A stretch of DNA of 29,253 bases, taken from a virus. Under the pieces are notes generated by a model that had not been told where the DNA came from, made no database searches, and saw only the letters and a program-made list of their open reading frames with translations. The first letter of the stretch is position 1, and the number at the start of each line of letters is the position of its first letter. The position numbers and the translations under genes were made by a program. This document shows, piece by piece, positions 21,018 through 29,253 of the stretch. The stretch lies in the IMG/VR virus record IMGVR_UViG_3300005340_000070, positions 1 to 29,253 of that record, one strand, 5' to 3'.

Positions 21018-23422
21018 TACGTCATCACCTTCGTCACATGGTAGTGTAGTGACACCGCATTCATTTGTAGCGGGTGGATTGACGAACCTTCGAACCGAAG
21101 TTTGAACAACTTACCTGTTACTGGCATCGAATGCAACAGTTCATACTTCGTATTACGACCACCAGCAAACACTTGATCACCTTGCCCCCAACCACCACCA
21201 TCTCGTGCCACGAAGTCCATCTGACGGTTCGGCGTGAGCAGCATTGTGACAGGATCACGGTAGAAGTCATTCGCGAAGATTGAGAACGTGAACGAGGCCG
21301 ATCCAATGGTATCGAAGCCTACCAACTCGATCTGCTTCTCACCACGACGCGTACCGAAATCCGACCACGCAGTCTCAAGAGCGAAACTGATAGCCTTGCC
21401 TTGGTACGGGAGCCAGTGATACGGATTGGCGTCTCGGAACTGCTCGAATGTGCTCGTAGCATCTGACGTGTGCGCGATCTGACACTCATAGATGGTGTTG
21501 TTGTTGACAGTATCCCAGATGCGGTAACCGACTGCATACGTGGTGCTGTTCGCCCACGTCTTCGTGTCGTAGTTGTCCACTTCATCGGCTGCAATGGGGA
21601 AGTTGGGGTTACCGTACTGGTAAATCTTCCCGTTACTGGCCCCGAAGTACACATGACCGAGCTGCGAGCGCGCACCCCACGCGAAGTTGAGGCCAGTGAA
21701 CCTCGTCCACCGCTTGATCTTCAGCTTCGGATTGTATTCATATATGTAACCGATCGATCCATCGTTGTACGGATCGAAGTGTACTGCGTTCGGAGGTCCG
21801 CCGAAGGATGCGTTGATACCGGGTTCGTACGGACCAACCTCGATTAGCATGTAGTCTTTGTCGGGCACAGCACGAATGCGCCGCAGTCCATTGAACGACG
21901 CGGCTGGAACTCCAGTGATGCCGGTGACATTGCTGATATATATGTAGTCACCCTCATCGAAGTAGTGATCACGGAAGAACACGAGAGCGAGGCCATACGG
22001 CTGCAACGCGCTCGTGACCAAGATCGGGTCATCGATGCTGGACAAGCTGATGTAGTTCGGATCACTCGGATCAGGGTTCGGTTCGTACTTCGGAAGGAAC
22101 AACATGTATGAACGAGAGGCGTTGTCCCACACTGCGAAGCACTTGTTCAGCAATGCAGATGTCGATAGCCTACGGAAGTGCTTCAACATCGCAGGATGGA
22201 TCAAATCCGAGATGGTCTGCGGTTGATACTCTGCTGACTGCGTGCTCTGCTGCAACGAGTTGACACCATTGTACCCCGGAGTGAACAAGTCATTCCCGAG
22301 AGAGATGGTGGCTGCGTGCGCGAACGATCCAAACTCAGCGATGTTGTCGTTGAAGTCTGGCTCGTGCAGTGATGCGTTGTAGATACCGAGTATCCCCAAC
22401 ATTGAGCGATCAGTGAAGGCGAGGAATATCTTCGACCGGATCACATTCGCTGCGTAGATCACAGGATCCACAGTCTGTGTCAACATTCCCACGTCAATCT
22501 CAACTGCGTCCGCAGGAGACACTTCACGTGAGGCAGTCATCACCGTATTCTTCGCACCAATCTCCAACTTTGTGGTGCCGTACTCCGTGCTGACGAGGAC
22601 GATGTAGTTGGATGCAGCAATCACGAAGTCTGCGCGCGGGATCGCACCATTCGACAACGTAGACGCGTCGATCATATAGTTGGTGACGAAGTTGGACTGA
22701 ATAGCGATTGGCTTGTCATTCGCTCGTCCATTCACAGCAATCATCTTGCCGCGCACAATCTCTGCCGATATTCGATCACATGATGTCCACGGAGCAAGTG
22801 TCAGCGCTGCTGCGAGCTTGTAACTCCAGATGATGACGCCAGTACCAATCGATCCACTGAAACCGGGAACACAGGCGACGACTTCACCACTATCGAAGAA
22901 CACGATGAAAGCGGTGCTGAAGTAACGACCGAAGATTGCGTTGCCACCGCCTACGTGGGTGTCGTGTATCCACCCAATGTTGAATGGACCACCACCAACG
23001 ACCGTCGCATCCGCTACAATACGCGTGTAGATCGTGAAGTTGTTCGCATCATTGACGACAATGCCGAAGGTCTTGCCGACCATTTCCTCCTGATCCCACT
23101 GATTAATGCTCGCGGGCCAGTCGGTGATTTTGATGTGCTGTCCGGACGTGTATCCGTGGGCAGCCTTCGTGATCTTGAATGTCGATTGTGCATTGGTGTA
23201 CGAGACGGTAACAGCCGCAGCAGGAACGACAGTCTCGACGCCTTGTTTGAGGTCGATTGCGAGACGCGTGCCGTACCGTTTGGCCCAATGACCATCAGTA
23301 CCCCGGATGATGTTGTCAGAGACAGTCTGGAAGCGTGCCGACAACGCCTTATCGCTGTCAGTCAAGTCCCAACCACCACCGAAGTCTCTCAGTGTGGTCT
23401 CTTGGAGCTGCGTCCTACTCAT
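21017..23422 (-). CDS. Tail tubular protein B-like (tail nozzle), 801 aa
   Basis: The length matches T7 gp12 (794 residues). The N-terminus, DFGGGWDLTDSDKALSARF and DGHWAKRYGTRL (43-54), has the layout of this family: a start peptide, an Asn-rich helix and a KR-x-G-T motif. The rest is beta-rich with Gly/Asn turns. A module near 620-670 (WANSTTYAVGYRIWD, IYECQIAHTS, ANPYHW) is shared with the fibre encoded next. The upstream gene is tail tubular A-like, giving the usual A-then-B order. The ATG at 23422 overlaps the previous stop by 8 nt; a start 54 bases earlier would sit within that gene. The match is by layout, not by strict motif. Confidence 0.75.
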   Translation of the reverse strand: MSRTQLQETTLRDFGGGWDLTDSDKALSARFQTVSDNIIRGTDGHWAKRYGTRLAIDLKQGVETVVPAAAVTVSYTNAQSTFKITKAAHGYTSGQHIKITDWPASINQWDQEEMVGKTFGIVVNDANNFTIYTRIVADATVVGGGPFNIGWIHDTHVGGGNAIFGRYFSTAFIVFFDSGEVVACVPGFSGSIGTGVIIWSYKLAAALTLAPWTSCDRISAEIVRGKMIAVNGRANDKPIAIQSNFVTNYMIDASTLSNGAIPRADFVIAASNYIVLVSTEYGTTKLEIGAKNTVMTASREVSPADAVEIDVGMLTQTVDPVIYAANVIRSKIFLAFTDRSMLGILGIYNASLHEPDFNDNIAEFGSFAHAATISLGNDLFTPGYNGVNSLQQSTQSAEYQPQTISDLIHPAMLKHFRRLSTSALLNKCFAVWDNASRSYMLFLPKYEPNPDPSDPNYISLSSIDDPILVTSALQPYGLALVFFRDHYFDEGDYIYISNVTGITGVPAASFNGLRRIRAVPDKDYMLIEVGPYEPGINASFGGPPNAVHFDPYNDGSIGYIYEYNPKLKIKRWTRFTGLNFAWGARSQLGHVYFGASNGKIYQYGNPNFPIAADEVDNYDTKTWANSTTYAVGYRIWDTVNNNTIYECQIAHTSDATSTFEQFRDANPYHWLPYQGKAISFALETAWSDFGTRRGEKQIELVGFDTIGSASFTFSIFANDFYRDPVTMLLTPNRQMDFVARDGGGWGQGDQVFAGGRNTKYELLHSMPVTGKLFKLRFEGSSIHPLQMNAVSLHYHVTKVMT

Positions 23423-24059
23423 CGACGTACCACTCAGTCGGGTATGAGGTGCGAGTAAGGTTCGTCGGGTACGCATCCTCCAACTGATCGAGTTTCAGCG
23501 TCTCGACAAGGTTCGCGAACTGCTTCTCCAGCGTATCGGTGAGCTTGTCGTTCAATCCCATCTTCGCAGACAGCATTGACGCAGCTCCGATAGCGAGAAC
23601 ATCGCGGTCGAAGGGTACATCTGTGGACAGGATGGTATAATCAGTGTCCGAGTACGTCTTGTTGATCACAACCACCGTGTCTGCGATGGCTGGCAACACT
23701 TTGAAGATGTGCGACTCGCCACTCGGATACACGGTGTACCTCCGACCCTTCGCTGAGTTGACAATACCAGCGGCGAAGGGGAGTGGAACGGTGTCGTTCT
23801 GCCGGAAGACCGCGACTAGCTTGCTGTACTTGTCAAGTGTCGCCGGTACGGCAGTTGTTGGGAGACCGGTGGTCCCGTCCAACAGAAATGAATTGTATGC
23901 GAGGTAATCCTTGAACAGGAACCTCTTATTCAACGTTCGATAGATGCGGTTGATGTTTGCGACGATGCTGTCTTGCAGATGTATCTGGACATCACTGCCC
24001 GACATCAGACGCAGCTCACGCGTTACGTCGTCCACGATGGTCTGCATCGGGAGTGCCAT
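23415..24059 (-). CDS. Tail tubular protein A-like adaptor, 214 aa
   Basis: The protein starts with an amphipathic helix (MQTIVDDVTRELRL) and continues with VANINRIYRTLNKRFLFKDY, then strands and the motif ILSTDVPFDRDVLAIGAASML (about 158-178) before a C-terminal helix. This helical-bundle plus strand layout and length (T7 gp11 is 196) fit the adaptor ring that joins the portal to the nozzle. Gene order supports it. The ATG follows AGGAGG by 6 nt; a GTG three bases earlier is possible. A hairpin in the message lies just before this ribosome site. Confidence 0.7.
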   Translation of the reverse strand: MALPMQTIVDDVTRELRLMSGSDVQIHLQDSIVANINRIYRTLNKRFLFKDYLAYNSFLLDGTTGLPTTAVPATLDKYSKLVAVFRQNDTVPLPFAAGIVNSAKGRRYTVYPSGESHIFKVLPAIADTVVVINKTYSDTDYTILSTDVPFDRDVLAIGAASMLSAKMGLNDKLTDTLEKQFANLVETLKLDQLEDAYPTNLTRTSYPTEWYVDE

Positions 24060-24072
24060 CACGTTCCTCCTA

Positions 24073-24123
24073 TGAGAACGGGATCGCGCAGGCTGCTAAC
24101 CCACACGATCCCGTCACTTCTCA
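24073..24123 (-). promoter_or_regulatory. Long hairpin before the tail adaptor gene
   Basis: A perfect 9-bp repeat, ACGGGATCG (24078-24086) and CGATCCCGT (24106-24114), with a 19-nt loop, is extended by TGAGA (24073-24077) and TCTCA (24119-24123) after a 4-nt bulge. It lies in the only sizeable gap (89 bp) of the structural operon, between a head-type gene and the adaptor gene. Its right end in the message is 11 bases or so from the AGGAGG site. It could attenuate transcription between abundant head proteins and tail proteins, or protect a processed 5' end. Confidence 0.5.
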
Positions 24124-24148
24124 CACAGCCACGATACCGGCCAAGAGT

Positions 24149-24817
24149 TCAGCTCGTGAAGTGCGGAAGTCCGTGAAAGTCGCCTTCGACGGCCACACCT
24201 TGCAGAATGTAGTCACGCGATCCGTTGGCAACGGAGGCGGGAACATACGTGCCGCGAGGATCACCACTCGTCGCAGTCTGCGCAGTGAGCACAGCAGCAA
24301 CGAAAGTTCCGGCAGACGCCACGACCTGATCCATGATCTCTTTGACCAGCGTGATCGTAGCGAACGGTAGACCAAGTTTGTCACCGTAACCGACGTTGAT
24401 CGTCGTTGCAGCCACAAGAGTCGAGGAAATCGCGGTGACTTCCTTGAACGCCTTGAGACCGACAACTGGCGTCGTGCCGTTACCAGTGAACTGCTCCGAC
24501 ATCGGTTGCCCGAGATAATCGAGACCGAAGATCGTGACAGTCGGCGTACCCGCACCCGAGAGAACGATGGTGACGTTACGACCGTAGCGCCCCATGTTGT
24601 CGCGGTTTGCGATCAGTGATGCCGACGACTTGGTGAGCGCCGTGTTGATGGACAGTGCCGACCAGATACCAGCCGCAGCCGCCGCCACTGGTGCTCCGAG
24701 TTCTGCACGGAACGTACCATTGGTGTCGACTTCGGAGTGGAACTTCATGTTCGGCACGCGCATATTCGCGCGGCGCGGGAAGTACTGTGCAACGTCGTGA
24801 GTGTTATGCGTCGTCAT
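24149..24817 (-). CDS. Virion-type structural protein, 222 aa
   Basis: The protein is Ala/Thr/Val/Gly-rich and beta-dominated. The block IFGLDYLGQPMSEQFTGNG, followed by VGLKAFKEVTAISSTLVA and VGYGDKLGLPFATI, is a pattern seen in many phage structural proteins of unknown detailed role. It lies two genes after the major capsid gene and before the tail adaptor, so it could be a head decoration or head-completion protein. No catalytic motif is visible. It follows the previous stop by one base. Medium confidence that it is structural; specific role unknown. Confidence 0.65.
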   Translation of the reverse strand: MTTHNTHDVAQYFPRRANMRVPNMKFHSEVDTNGTFRAELGAPVAAAAAGIWSALSINTALTKSSASLIANRDNMGRYGRNVTIVLSGAGTPTVTIFGLDYLGQPMSEQFTGNGTTPVVGLKAFKEVTAISSTLVAATTINVGYGDKLGLPFATITLVKEIMDQVVASAGTFVAAVLTAQTATSGDPRGTYVPASVANGSRDYILQGVAVEGDFHGLPHFTS

Positions 24818-24818
24818 A

Positions 24819-25190
24819 TTACTTGTCCTCTTCCTCGTCCACCATCATGCTGCGCGTGATGCTGGAATTGGGGATGGAGCCGACGACTTGACCGTCGTTG
24901 TTGATGATTGGCACAAGATCGAGACCGGCACCGATCTCTTTCAAGTGCGCCTCGTCACGGCACCGGATGGAGTGGCCCTTCGCGAAGGTCACAAGATAGC
25001 CTGCATCCTCCTCGATTTCCTTCTTGAGGATTTTGTTCTGCGACTTGTCGAACATGTGGATGAAGCGCTTCACAACGCCTTCCAACTTCTGCACGACGAA
25101 CGCCGGCTTGACCTTCTGTTGCGGAGCGAAAGCCGCATACGCGCCCATTGTGGCGGGAGCGGTCGCTGCGCTAACTGATGCACGCGGCAT
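24819..25190 (-). CDS. Small virion-type hypothetical protein, 123 aa
   Basis: The N-terminus is Ala/Pro-rich and flexible (MPRASVSAATAPATM). A middle segment (VKPAFVVQKLEGVVKRFIHMFD) is helical, then a Lys/Glu-rich strand-helix part (KKEIEEDAGYLVTFAKGHSI) and an acidic end (VDEEEDK). It follows GGAG by 6 nt and lies ten bases after the capsid gene. Position suggests a capsid-associated or head-tail connecting protein. I do not recognise the family. Confidence 0.65.
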   Translation of the reverse strand: MPRASVSAATAPATMGAYAAFAPQQKVKPAFVVQKLEGVVKRFIHMFDKSQNKILKKEIEEDAGYLVTFAKGHSIRCRDEAHLKEIGAGLDLVPIINNDGQVVGSIPNSSITRSMMVDEEEDK

Positions 25191-25200
25191 GTGTGTCTCC

Positions 25201-26154
25201 TTACATCTTCACGACGGCGTGCGTGCGGAACATCTTCCACATGCACCATTGGCCCTGCCACTGGATACGACGACCGATCGCATCCATGTTCCAAGGCGAG
25301 TTCAGCTCCTTGACCTTCATGTTCACACCCTTAAGGATGTGGAGACGCAGGTACTTGGAGTTGATGAAGTACGCCTTGTTGACAGCGCAGTTCTCGTCGT
25401 ACACGATGGGAATGCCGTCGTGTGCAACGCCACCGAAGCCGAGGTCAACCATGCCGTCAACGCCGTTCTTCTTCAGATCGGAGAGATTGACGACCAGCTT
25501 GTCACGGACTGCTGCACGGTACGCGCGGATGAAGTTGCGCCCCGCGAGGATGATGTCGGGCTTGTCGGTTCCCATCGTGAGGTCGAGAAGAACGTCATCG
25601 ATGGCTTCTTCGATGTTCGTCGCATCGAGTGTAGAGGCGAAGTCGTACGAGGACGTACGGAGCTGCGTCTCAGCGCGAGACAGGTTACCGATAGTACCCG
25701 TCGTCGGATCATCGGGGATCAGTGCAGCGAGTCCGAGCGGGTCCAGACCGGAGCCTGCACCGTACAGATACTCACCAAACTTGTCCTTGATGCTCTCTTC
25801 CAGAACTTCAAGCTTCGCCTTGAGCAGCTTGAAGATCATGTTGTCGCCCTTGTTCTCATCCTCTTCCTGATCGGAGATGATGACCGTACCGACGACGCGC
25901 GACCACGTATATTCCAACGTGTTGAACTCGTCAGTCTGAGCGACGGGGATCGTGTTGAAGTACTCAGTTGAAGTCACGTTCGGATTGCGACCGAGCGTGA
26001 TGGGGTTGGTGACGTTGCGGCCACCATCCTCCGTTTCGACGCGCTTCGTTGCAAATGCCCACGCCATCAAAGCGTGGGACTGCAACGAGGCCATGATCAG
26101 CTTCTTACGGCTCTGCGAAAGAACCGAGTGAAGCACCGTATTGAGAACGGCCAT
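25201..26154 (-). CDS. Major capsid protein
   Basis: The 317-residue protein fits a capsid subunit: a flexible N-terminal helix (SVLSQSRKKLIMASLQSHALM), an E-loop-like segment (TEYFNTIPVAQTDEF), a long spine-type helix (MIFKLLKAKLEVLEESIKDK), then the A-domain block KPDIILAGRNFIRAYRAAV and DGIPIVYDENC, closing with strands rich in W and R. The GIPIVYDE element is typical of capsid proteins with the HK97 fold. It follows a putative scaffold gene with an 8-nt gap, the usual order. No protease gene was seen, so processing is unlikely to need a phage protease here. Fold is inferred. Confidence 0.8.
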   Translation of the reverse strand: MAVLNTVLHSVLSQSRKKLIMASLQSHALMAWAFATKRVETEDGGRNVTNPITLGRNPNVTSTEYFNTIPVAQTDEFNTLEYTWSRVVGTVIISDQEEDENKGDNMIFKLLKAKLEVLEESIKDKFGEYLYGAGSGLDPLGLAALIPDDPTTGTIGNLSRAETQLRTSSYDFASTLDATNIEEAIDDVLLDLTMGTDKPDIILAGRNFIRAYRAAVRDKLVVNLSDLKKNGVDGMVDLGFGGVAHDGIPIVYDENCAVNKAYFINSKYLRLHILKGVNMKVKELNSPWNMDAIGRRIQWQGQWCMWKMFRTHAVVKM

Positions 26155-26162
26155 CTGAACCT

Positions 26163-27281
26163 CTATCCTTGGTCGCGCATCACCCGGTTGAGGATGTCAC
26201 CCCAACTATCTTGTGCGGATGCTTGCGCTGGTTGCGTTGTCATCTGCTGCTCACTTCCGCGACCATTACCATTCGCCATAGGACGGCGAGGCTGTTCGGT
26301 GGATCGTTGGGCAGGCTGCGCATTCAACGCGTCAATCTGCGGTCCAAGTGGTTGTGTGAAGTCCAGATTGTTCTGATATGCAAACCTCTGGAGATCAAAG
26401 TACGCACGCTCTGCGGTAGCACCTTTGCCCATCAAATGAGCGATAGCGTCGCCGTGTATCTCCGCGTGTTCGTGTGTACTCAGGAACTCATTCATCGCGC
26501 GTTCAGCAGCGGTGGTTCGTTCCGTGGCCGCAGCAGCTTCTTGTTGCTGCCGCGTAAGTGGAGCAGTTGCCCGATCCACCATCATCGACAAGGCGCGAGT
26601 ATCGACGCTTTCACCGACTTCCTTGCCGAGGATGTCGGTTACTTTATGCCCCAAACTCATCGCTCTTGCAACAACTTCTCGCGCCACCCACACAGGGTCG
26701 GAGCGCCACTTCGCCATTATCGTCATACCTTCATTGAAGTCTTGCTCATTGATGCCGAGGCGCTGTGGAATTTGTGCAATCTGCTGTGCTTGCGCGTGTG
26801 TACGCTCCAACTCTTGAATACGAGCCTGCGTGCGCTGGATTTGCTGGTTCAGGTTGTTGACCTGTGCAGTCGCGCGTGATGCTTCCTGCCAGAAGCGCGC
26901 TTCCGCACCGGACTTGGCAATGATCTTGCCGTCCTTGTCTACGATATTACCTTTGCCGTCAGCGAACTGAGAGCCGACGCGCTGACGCTGCCCCGGAATT
27001 CCCTGTTGAGCCTTGTTATTTGTTGGCGCAGTGCCTTGCTGCGCTTTTCCTCGTCCCTCATCACTCTGATTAGTCCGCGTTGCAGGAGGTGATGTATCGC
27101 CGCGCTTATCGGGATCAGCTCCGGTCCCTTTACCGACTGCATCAGTTCCATCGCCTCCTTCCCCCGCTTCTGTTCCACCAGTGTCATTATCACCTGCACC
27201 ACCGGAGGAAGTTCCATCTCCGTAGTCGGTGTCGTCGCCCTTGAGTGCGTCATCGATCAGGTCCATAGGATCACGAGGCAT
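26163..27281 (-). CDS. Scaffolding protein
   Basis: The 372-residue protein has a very acidic and Gly/Asp/Thr-rich N-terminal stretch (about 10-80), a basic Gln-rich linker (about 80-105), and a coiled coil at about 134-170 (VNNLNQQIQRTQARIQEL). The C-terminal region is helical and ends with a short basic helix (WGDILNRVMRDQG), as scaffolds often use to bind capsid protein. It lies between portal and major capsid genes, the classical place. There is no enzyme motif. The ATG follows GGAG by 8 nt. Confidence 0.75.
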   Translation of the reverse strand: MPRDPMDLIDDALKGDDTDYGDGTSSGGAGDNDTGGTEAGEGGDGTDAVGKGTGADPDKRGDTSPPATRTNQSDEGRGKAQQGTAPTNNKAQQGIPGQRQRVGSQFADGKGNIVDKDGKIIAKSGAEARFWQEASRATAQVNNLNQQIQRTQARIQELERTHAQAQQIAQIPQRLGINEQDFNEGMTIMAKWRSDPVWVAREVVARAMSLGHKVTDILGKEVGESVDTRALSMMVDRATAPLTRQQQEAAAATERTTAAERAMNEFLSTHEHAEIHGDAIAHLMGKGATAERAYFDLQRFAYQNNLDFTQPLGPQIDALNAQPAQRSTEQPRRPMANGNGRGSEQQMTTQPAQASAQDSWGDILNRVMRDQG

Positions 27282-27302
27282 TTTCAGTACTCCGAATGGG
27301 TG

Positions 27303-29253
27303 TTATTGAGGGCGCTGTTGCTGCTGCTGTTGCGCCGTCTGTTGAAGTTTACCAAGGATGTCCTTCACAGGGATACCCTTGGCTATGTCTGCACCAACGG
27401 CGTGTCGCACGTCAGGTGGCATCTTCGCAAACAGTTGATCGATAACTCCGACGACACTGCCTACGTCGATTGGTGCTCCCGGTTGTCCACCCGGAGCGGG
27501 TTGCTGCTGTCCAGCTTCCGGAGGTCTTCCACCTTCCGGAGTTGGTGCGCCTTGCGGCATAATCTGCTGCTGCAAGAACTGCATGATCATCTGCCAGTCC
27601 TGCGGCTCGATCACCATCTCATCGCTGTACGCACGTTGCAGCATCTTGAACAGAACGAGGATGACTGCGGGGTTGTTCGCACCGAATTGACCGAGGATTT
27701 GGCCGAGTTCCTTCGCTTGTTCCTTACGAACCTTCGAAGTCGGCTTGAGTGACGAACCACCGACGACAGTGAGCGAGAACTTCCGCTGCGCTTCACGCAT
27801 ATCCATCGGTCCCGGCCAGTACTGTACGTGTTCTGGCCCAATCAGCGCACCGACTTCCTCTGGTGTCATGTTCGTCAAGCACAAGAGTAGCATCATGTAT
27901 CCGACGCGTCCGATCGTCTCTTCGATCGCATCAATCTTCTCATCGAGACGCATACCTGTGCTACTCTCGTAGCTGTCGATAGCCTTGTTCGTAGTGTTCG
28001 TACGATATTCGACACCACGGAGGACTGACGACACACCTGATACACGATCCACAGCCTCGAAGAGGTTTCGCTTATCAAATAGCTGCGCGAAATCGACAGC
28101 CGGAATGGGCGGCGCATCGAGCATGTCTCCGAGTTTCATTCCTTCCGGAACTTTCACACCGATCAGTTTAGTATCCGATGATGGATTAACGAGTGATAGG
28201 ATGTCCTTCTCGTCTTCGACCGCTCGCTTGTTGTAGACGAGCTGGTTCGACACTCTGTACCGCATCTTTGCGACTTGTGAGTTGATCCGATTGATCTCAT
28301 CTTGTTGATCAAGGTAGTAGGAAGCTTCGCCACGCGCATACATGTCCTCCGGATCGGTGTGGAAGGCGAGCGGTGCAATCGGGAAGAAGTCTTCGAACCC
28401 ATATGGGTCATCCCATACCCAAATCGGCCACTTCCAGTCATTGTCAGCGTACCACAGCACACGACGAGTGATCTTGTCCCACACTTTCCACACTTTTGTG
28501 CGGCAAGCACGGTTGAATGTGTTCTCGTCCGAGTAACCATAGTCCGCGAAGTTGTACTCGCTACCCTGAACGATGCGGAAGTTGGTGATTTCCTCATCAT
28601 GGCCTGCGATGTCGCGCTTTCCGGTCCCATCGGCCTTCAAAACGTGCGTCGGCTTGTACAGCGACGTGTAATTTCCGTTCTCATCCTTCTTGCGGAACAC
28701 TGCATTGAGGAATGAGGTCTCGAAGATGTCAGCAATCATGATCCACTTGCTGTCAGTGCCGTCCACCAACATGCCATCAGGGTCCATGATGACATCTTTC
28801 GGGTGTAGAGCCTTCGTCCACGGTCCCGGAGCTGACAACAAGTCAACTTTCTCATCGAGAGCCTGCAATTGGCCCTCAAGATCACGGATTTCCTTCTGAG
28901 ACTTCGCGTTCGCAAGCTCTCCGGAGACACGAGTAATCTCGTCCATCACTGCGGCAGAGCTGGCTTCACGTTTGGTGTATCCGACCTCGATGTACGAGAT
29001 ATTCGTGAGTGTGGTACGCACCACTGACACACGCATCTTGGGCTTCAGATTGACACCGGGAGACGTACGCTTCTGCATCAACGTCCGCAGTAGCTTCTGC
29101 GCGCATGTAGTGAAGTACGCTTCCTCATCTCCGGACTTATTGCTGTGGACTGTGACATCGGGGTTCTTCGCGTAAATCGACGGCACGAGTGCGCTGACGT
29201 TCGCGAACACGATGTTCTCGGTGTTGGTGAACTCGCCACCAGTGATTTCGATC
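27303..29253 (-). CDS. Portal protein (N-terminus outside the window)
   Basis: The frame is open to the right edge, so the start is missing. About 650 residues are visible. Early blocks GGEFTNTENIVFANVSALV and SIYAKNPDVTVHSN, a helix (EITRVSGELANAKSQKEIRD), ALHPKDVIMDPDGM, then FFPIAPLAFHTDPEDMYARGE and a YLDQQDEINRINSQVAKMRY stem-type helix fit podovirus-type portal proteins. The portal is the dodecameric DNA gate of the head. The C-terminus is disordered and Gln/Pro/Gly-rich, ending in a run of six glutamines. The gene is followed by the scaffold gene with a 21-nt gap. Terminase genes presumably lie beyond the right edge. Confidence 0.85.
   Translation of the reverse strand, partial: IEITGGEFTNTENIVFANVSALVPSIYAKNPDVTVHSNKSGDEEAYFTTCAQKLLRTLMQKRTSPGVNLKPKMRVSVVRTTLTNISYIEVGYTKREASSAAVMDEITRVSGELANAKSQKEIRDLEGQLQALDEKVDLLSAPGPWTKALHPKDVIMDPDGMLVDGTDSKWIMIADIFETSFLNAVFRKKDENGNYTSLYKPTHVLKADGTGKRDIAGHDEEITNFRIVQGSEYNFADYGYSDENTFNRACRTKVWKVWDKITRRVLWYADNDWKWPIWVWDDPYGFEDFFPIAPLAFHTDPEDMYARGEASYYLDQQDEINRINSQVAKMRYRVSNQLVYNKRAVEDEKDILSLVNPSSDTKLIGVKVPEGMKLGDMLDAPPIPAVDFAQLFDKRNLFEAVDRVSGVSSVLRGVEYRTNTTNKAIDSYESSTGMRLDEKIDAIEETIGRVGYMMLLLCLTNMTPEEVGALIGPEHVQYWPGPMDMREAQRKFSLTVVGGSSLKPTSKVRKEQAKELGQILGQFGANNPAVILVLFKMLQRAYSDEMVIEPQDWQMIMQFLQQQIMPQGAPTPEGGRPPEAGQQQPAPGGQPGAPIDVGSVVGVIDQLFAKMPPDVRHAVGADIAKGIPVKDILGKLQQTAQQQQQQRPQ

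Noticed and set aside
25024-25971. A 315-codon plus-strand frame opposite the major capsid gene.
   Set aside because: The minus-strand capsid reading has domain-like blocks and correct operon position; this frame is Val/Asp/Arg-rich shadow.
1-29253. CRISPR arrays, tRNA genes, insertion sequences, integrase/attachment sites and reverse transcriptase (DGR) signals.
   Set aside because: I saw no regularly spaced repeats, no cloverleaf candidate in the few gaps, no transposase or integrase motifs, and no reverse transcriptase motif in any frame. Read by eye only, so a short tRNA-like element could be missed.

Overview
The window looks like part of a lytic, short-tailed (podovirus-type) double-stranded DNA phage of a bacterial, probably proteobacterial, host. 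The reasons are dense packing with stop/start overlaps, a complete replication and nucleotide module, and a complete head-tail-lysis-ejection module with no tape-measure, sheath or tube genes of a long tail. The host cannot be fixed from the sequence. Terminase genes and any phage RNA polymerase are not in the window. The portal gene runs off the right edge and an upstream gene runs off the left edge.

Plus strand, about 1-10398, replication and nucleotide metabolism. In order: the tail end of an unknown gene; a Cas4/RecB-like PD-(D/E)XK nuclease with putative Fe-S cysteines; three tiny unknown proteins; a Sak4-type P-loop ATPase; an unknown helical protein; a DUF669-like putative ssDNA-binding protein; a small basic protein; a ribbon-helix-helix (RHH) DNA-binding protein; a RecD/Dda-like SF1B helicase; a stand-alone NrdR-type zinc ribbon; a dNMP kinase; an 841-residue family A DNA polymerase with an N-terminal uracil-DNA-glycosylase-like domain; two small unknowns; a MazG-like pyrophosphohydrolase; and one more unknown. 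Most genes are translationally coupled. The exception is 3083-4071, where three genes are separated by 91-140 bp gaps holding hairpins, a 16-bp perfect palindrome and promoter-like hexamers. This is the only obvious regulatory zone in the window.

Convergence point, 10398/10399. The two gene blocks meet with no spacer. A perfect 9-bp inverted repeat spans both stop codons.

Minus strand, 29253 down to 10399, virion and lysis. In transcription order: portal (partial), scaffold, major capsid protein, two small virion-type proteins, a tail tubular A-like adaptor, a tail tubular B-like nozzle, a tail fibre, an unknown coiled-coil protein, an N-acetylmuramoyl-L-alanine amidase endolysin, a two-TM holin candidate, a one-TM XhlA-like membrane protein, a GNAT-fold protein, two Ala/Gln-rich putative ejection proteins, a transglycosylase-bearing ejection protein, and a 1353-residue giant protein with LPD38-like features. 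The lysis cassette lies inside the structural operon, between fibre and ejection genes.

The most interesting points are the UDG-polymerase fusion with a degenerate UDG active site, the RHH gene with a palindromic operator candidate in a promoter-like context, the NrdR-like ribbon lacking its ATP cone, a sugar-binding-like module shared by the nozzle and the fibre, and the hairpin built from both terminal codons at the convergence point. I did not find a clearly unprecedented system. There is no CRISPR array, tRNA gene, insertion sequence or integrase that I can see, and no gene-free stretch over 300 bases.
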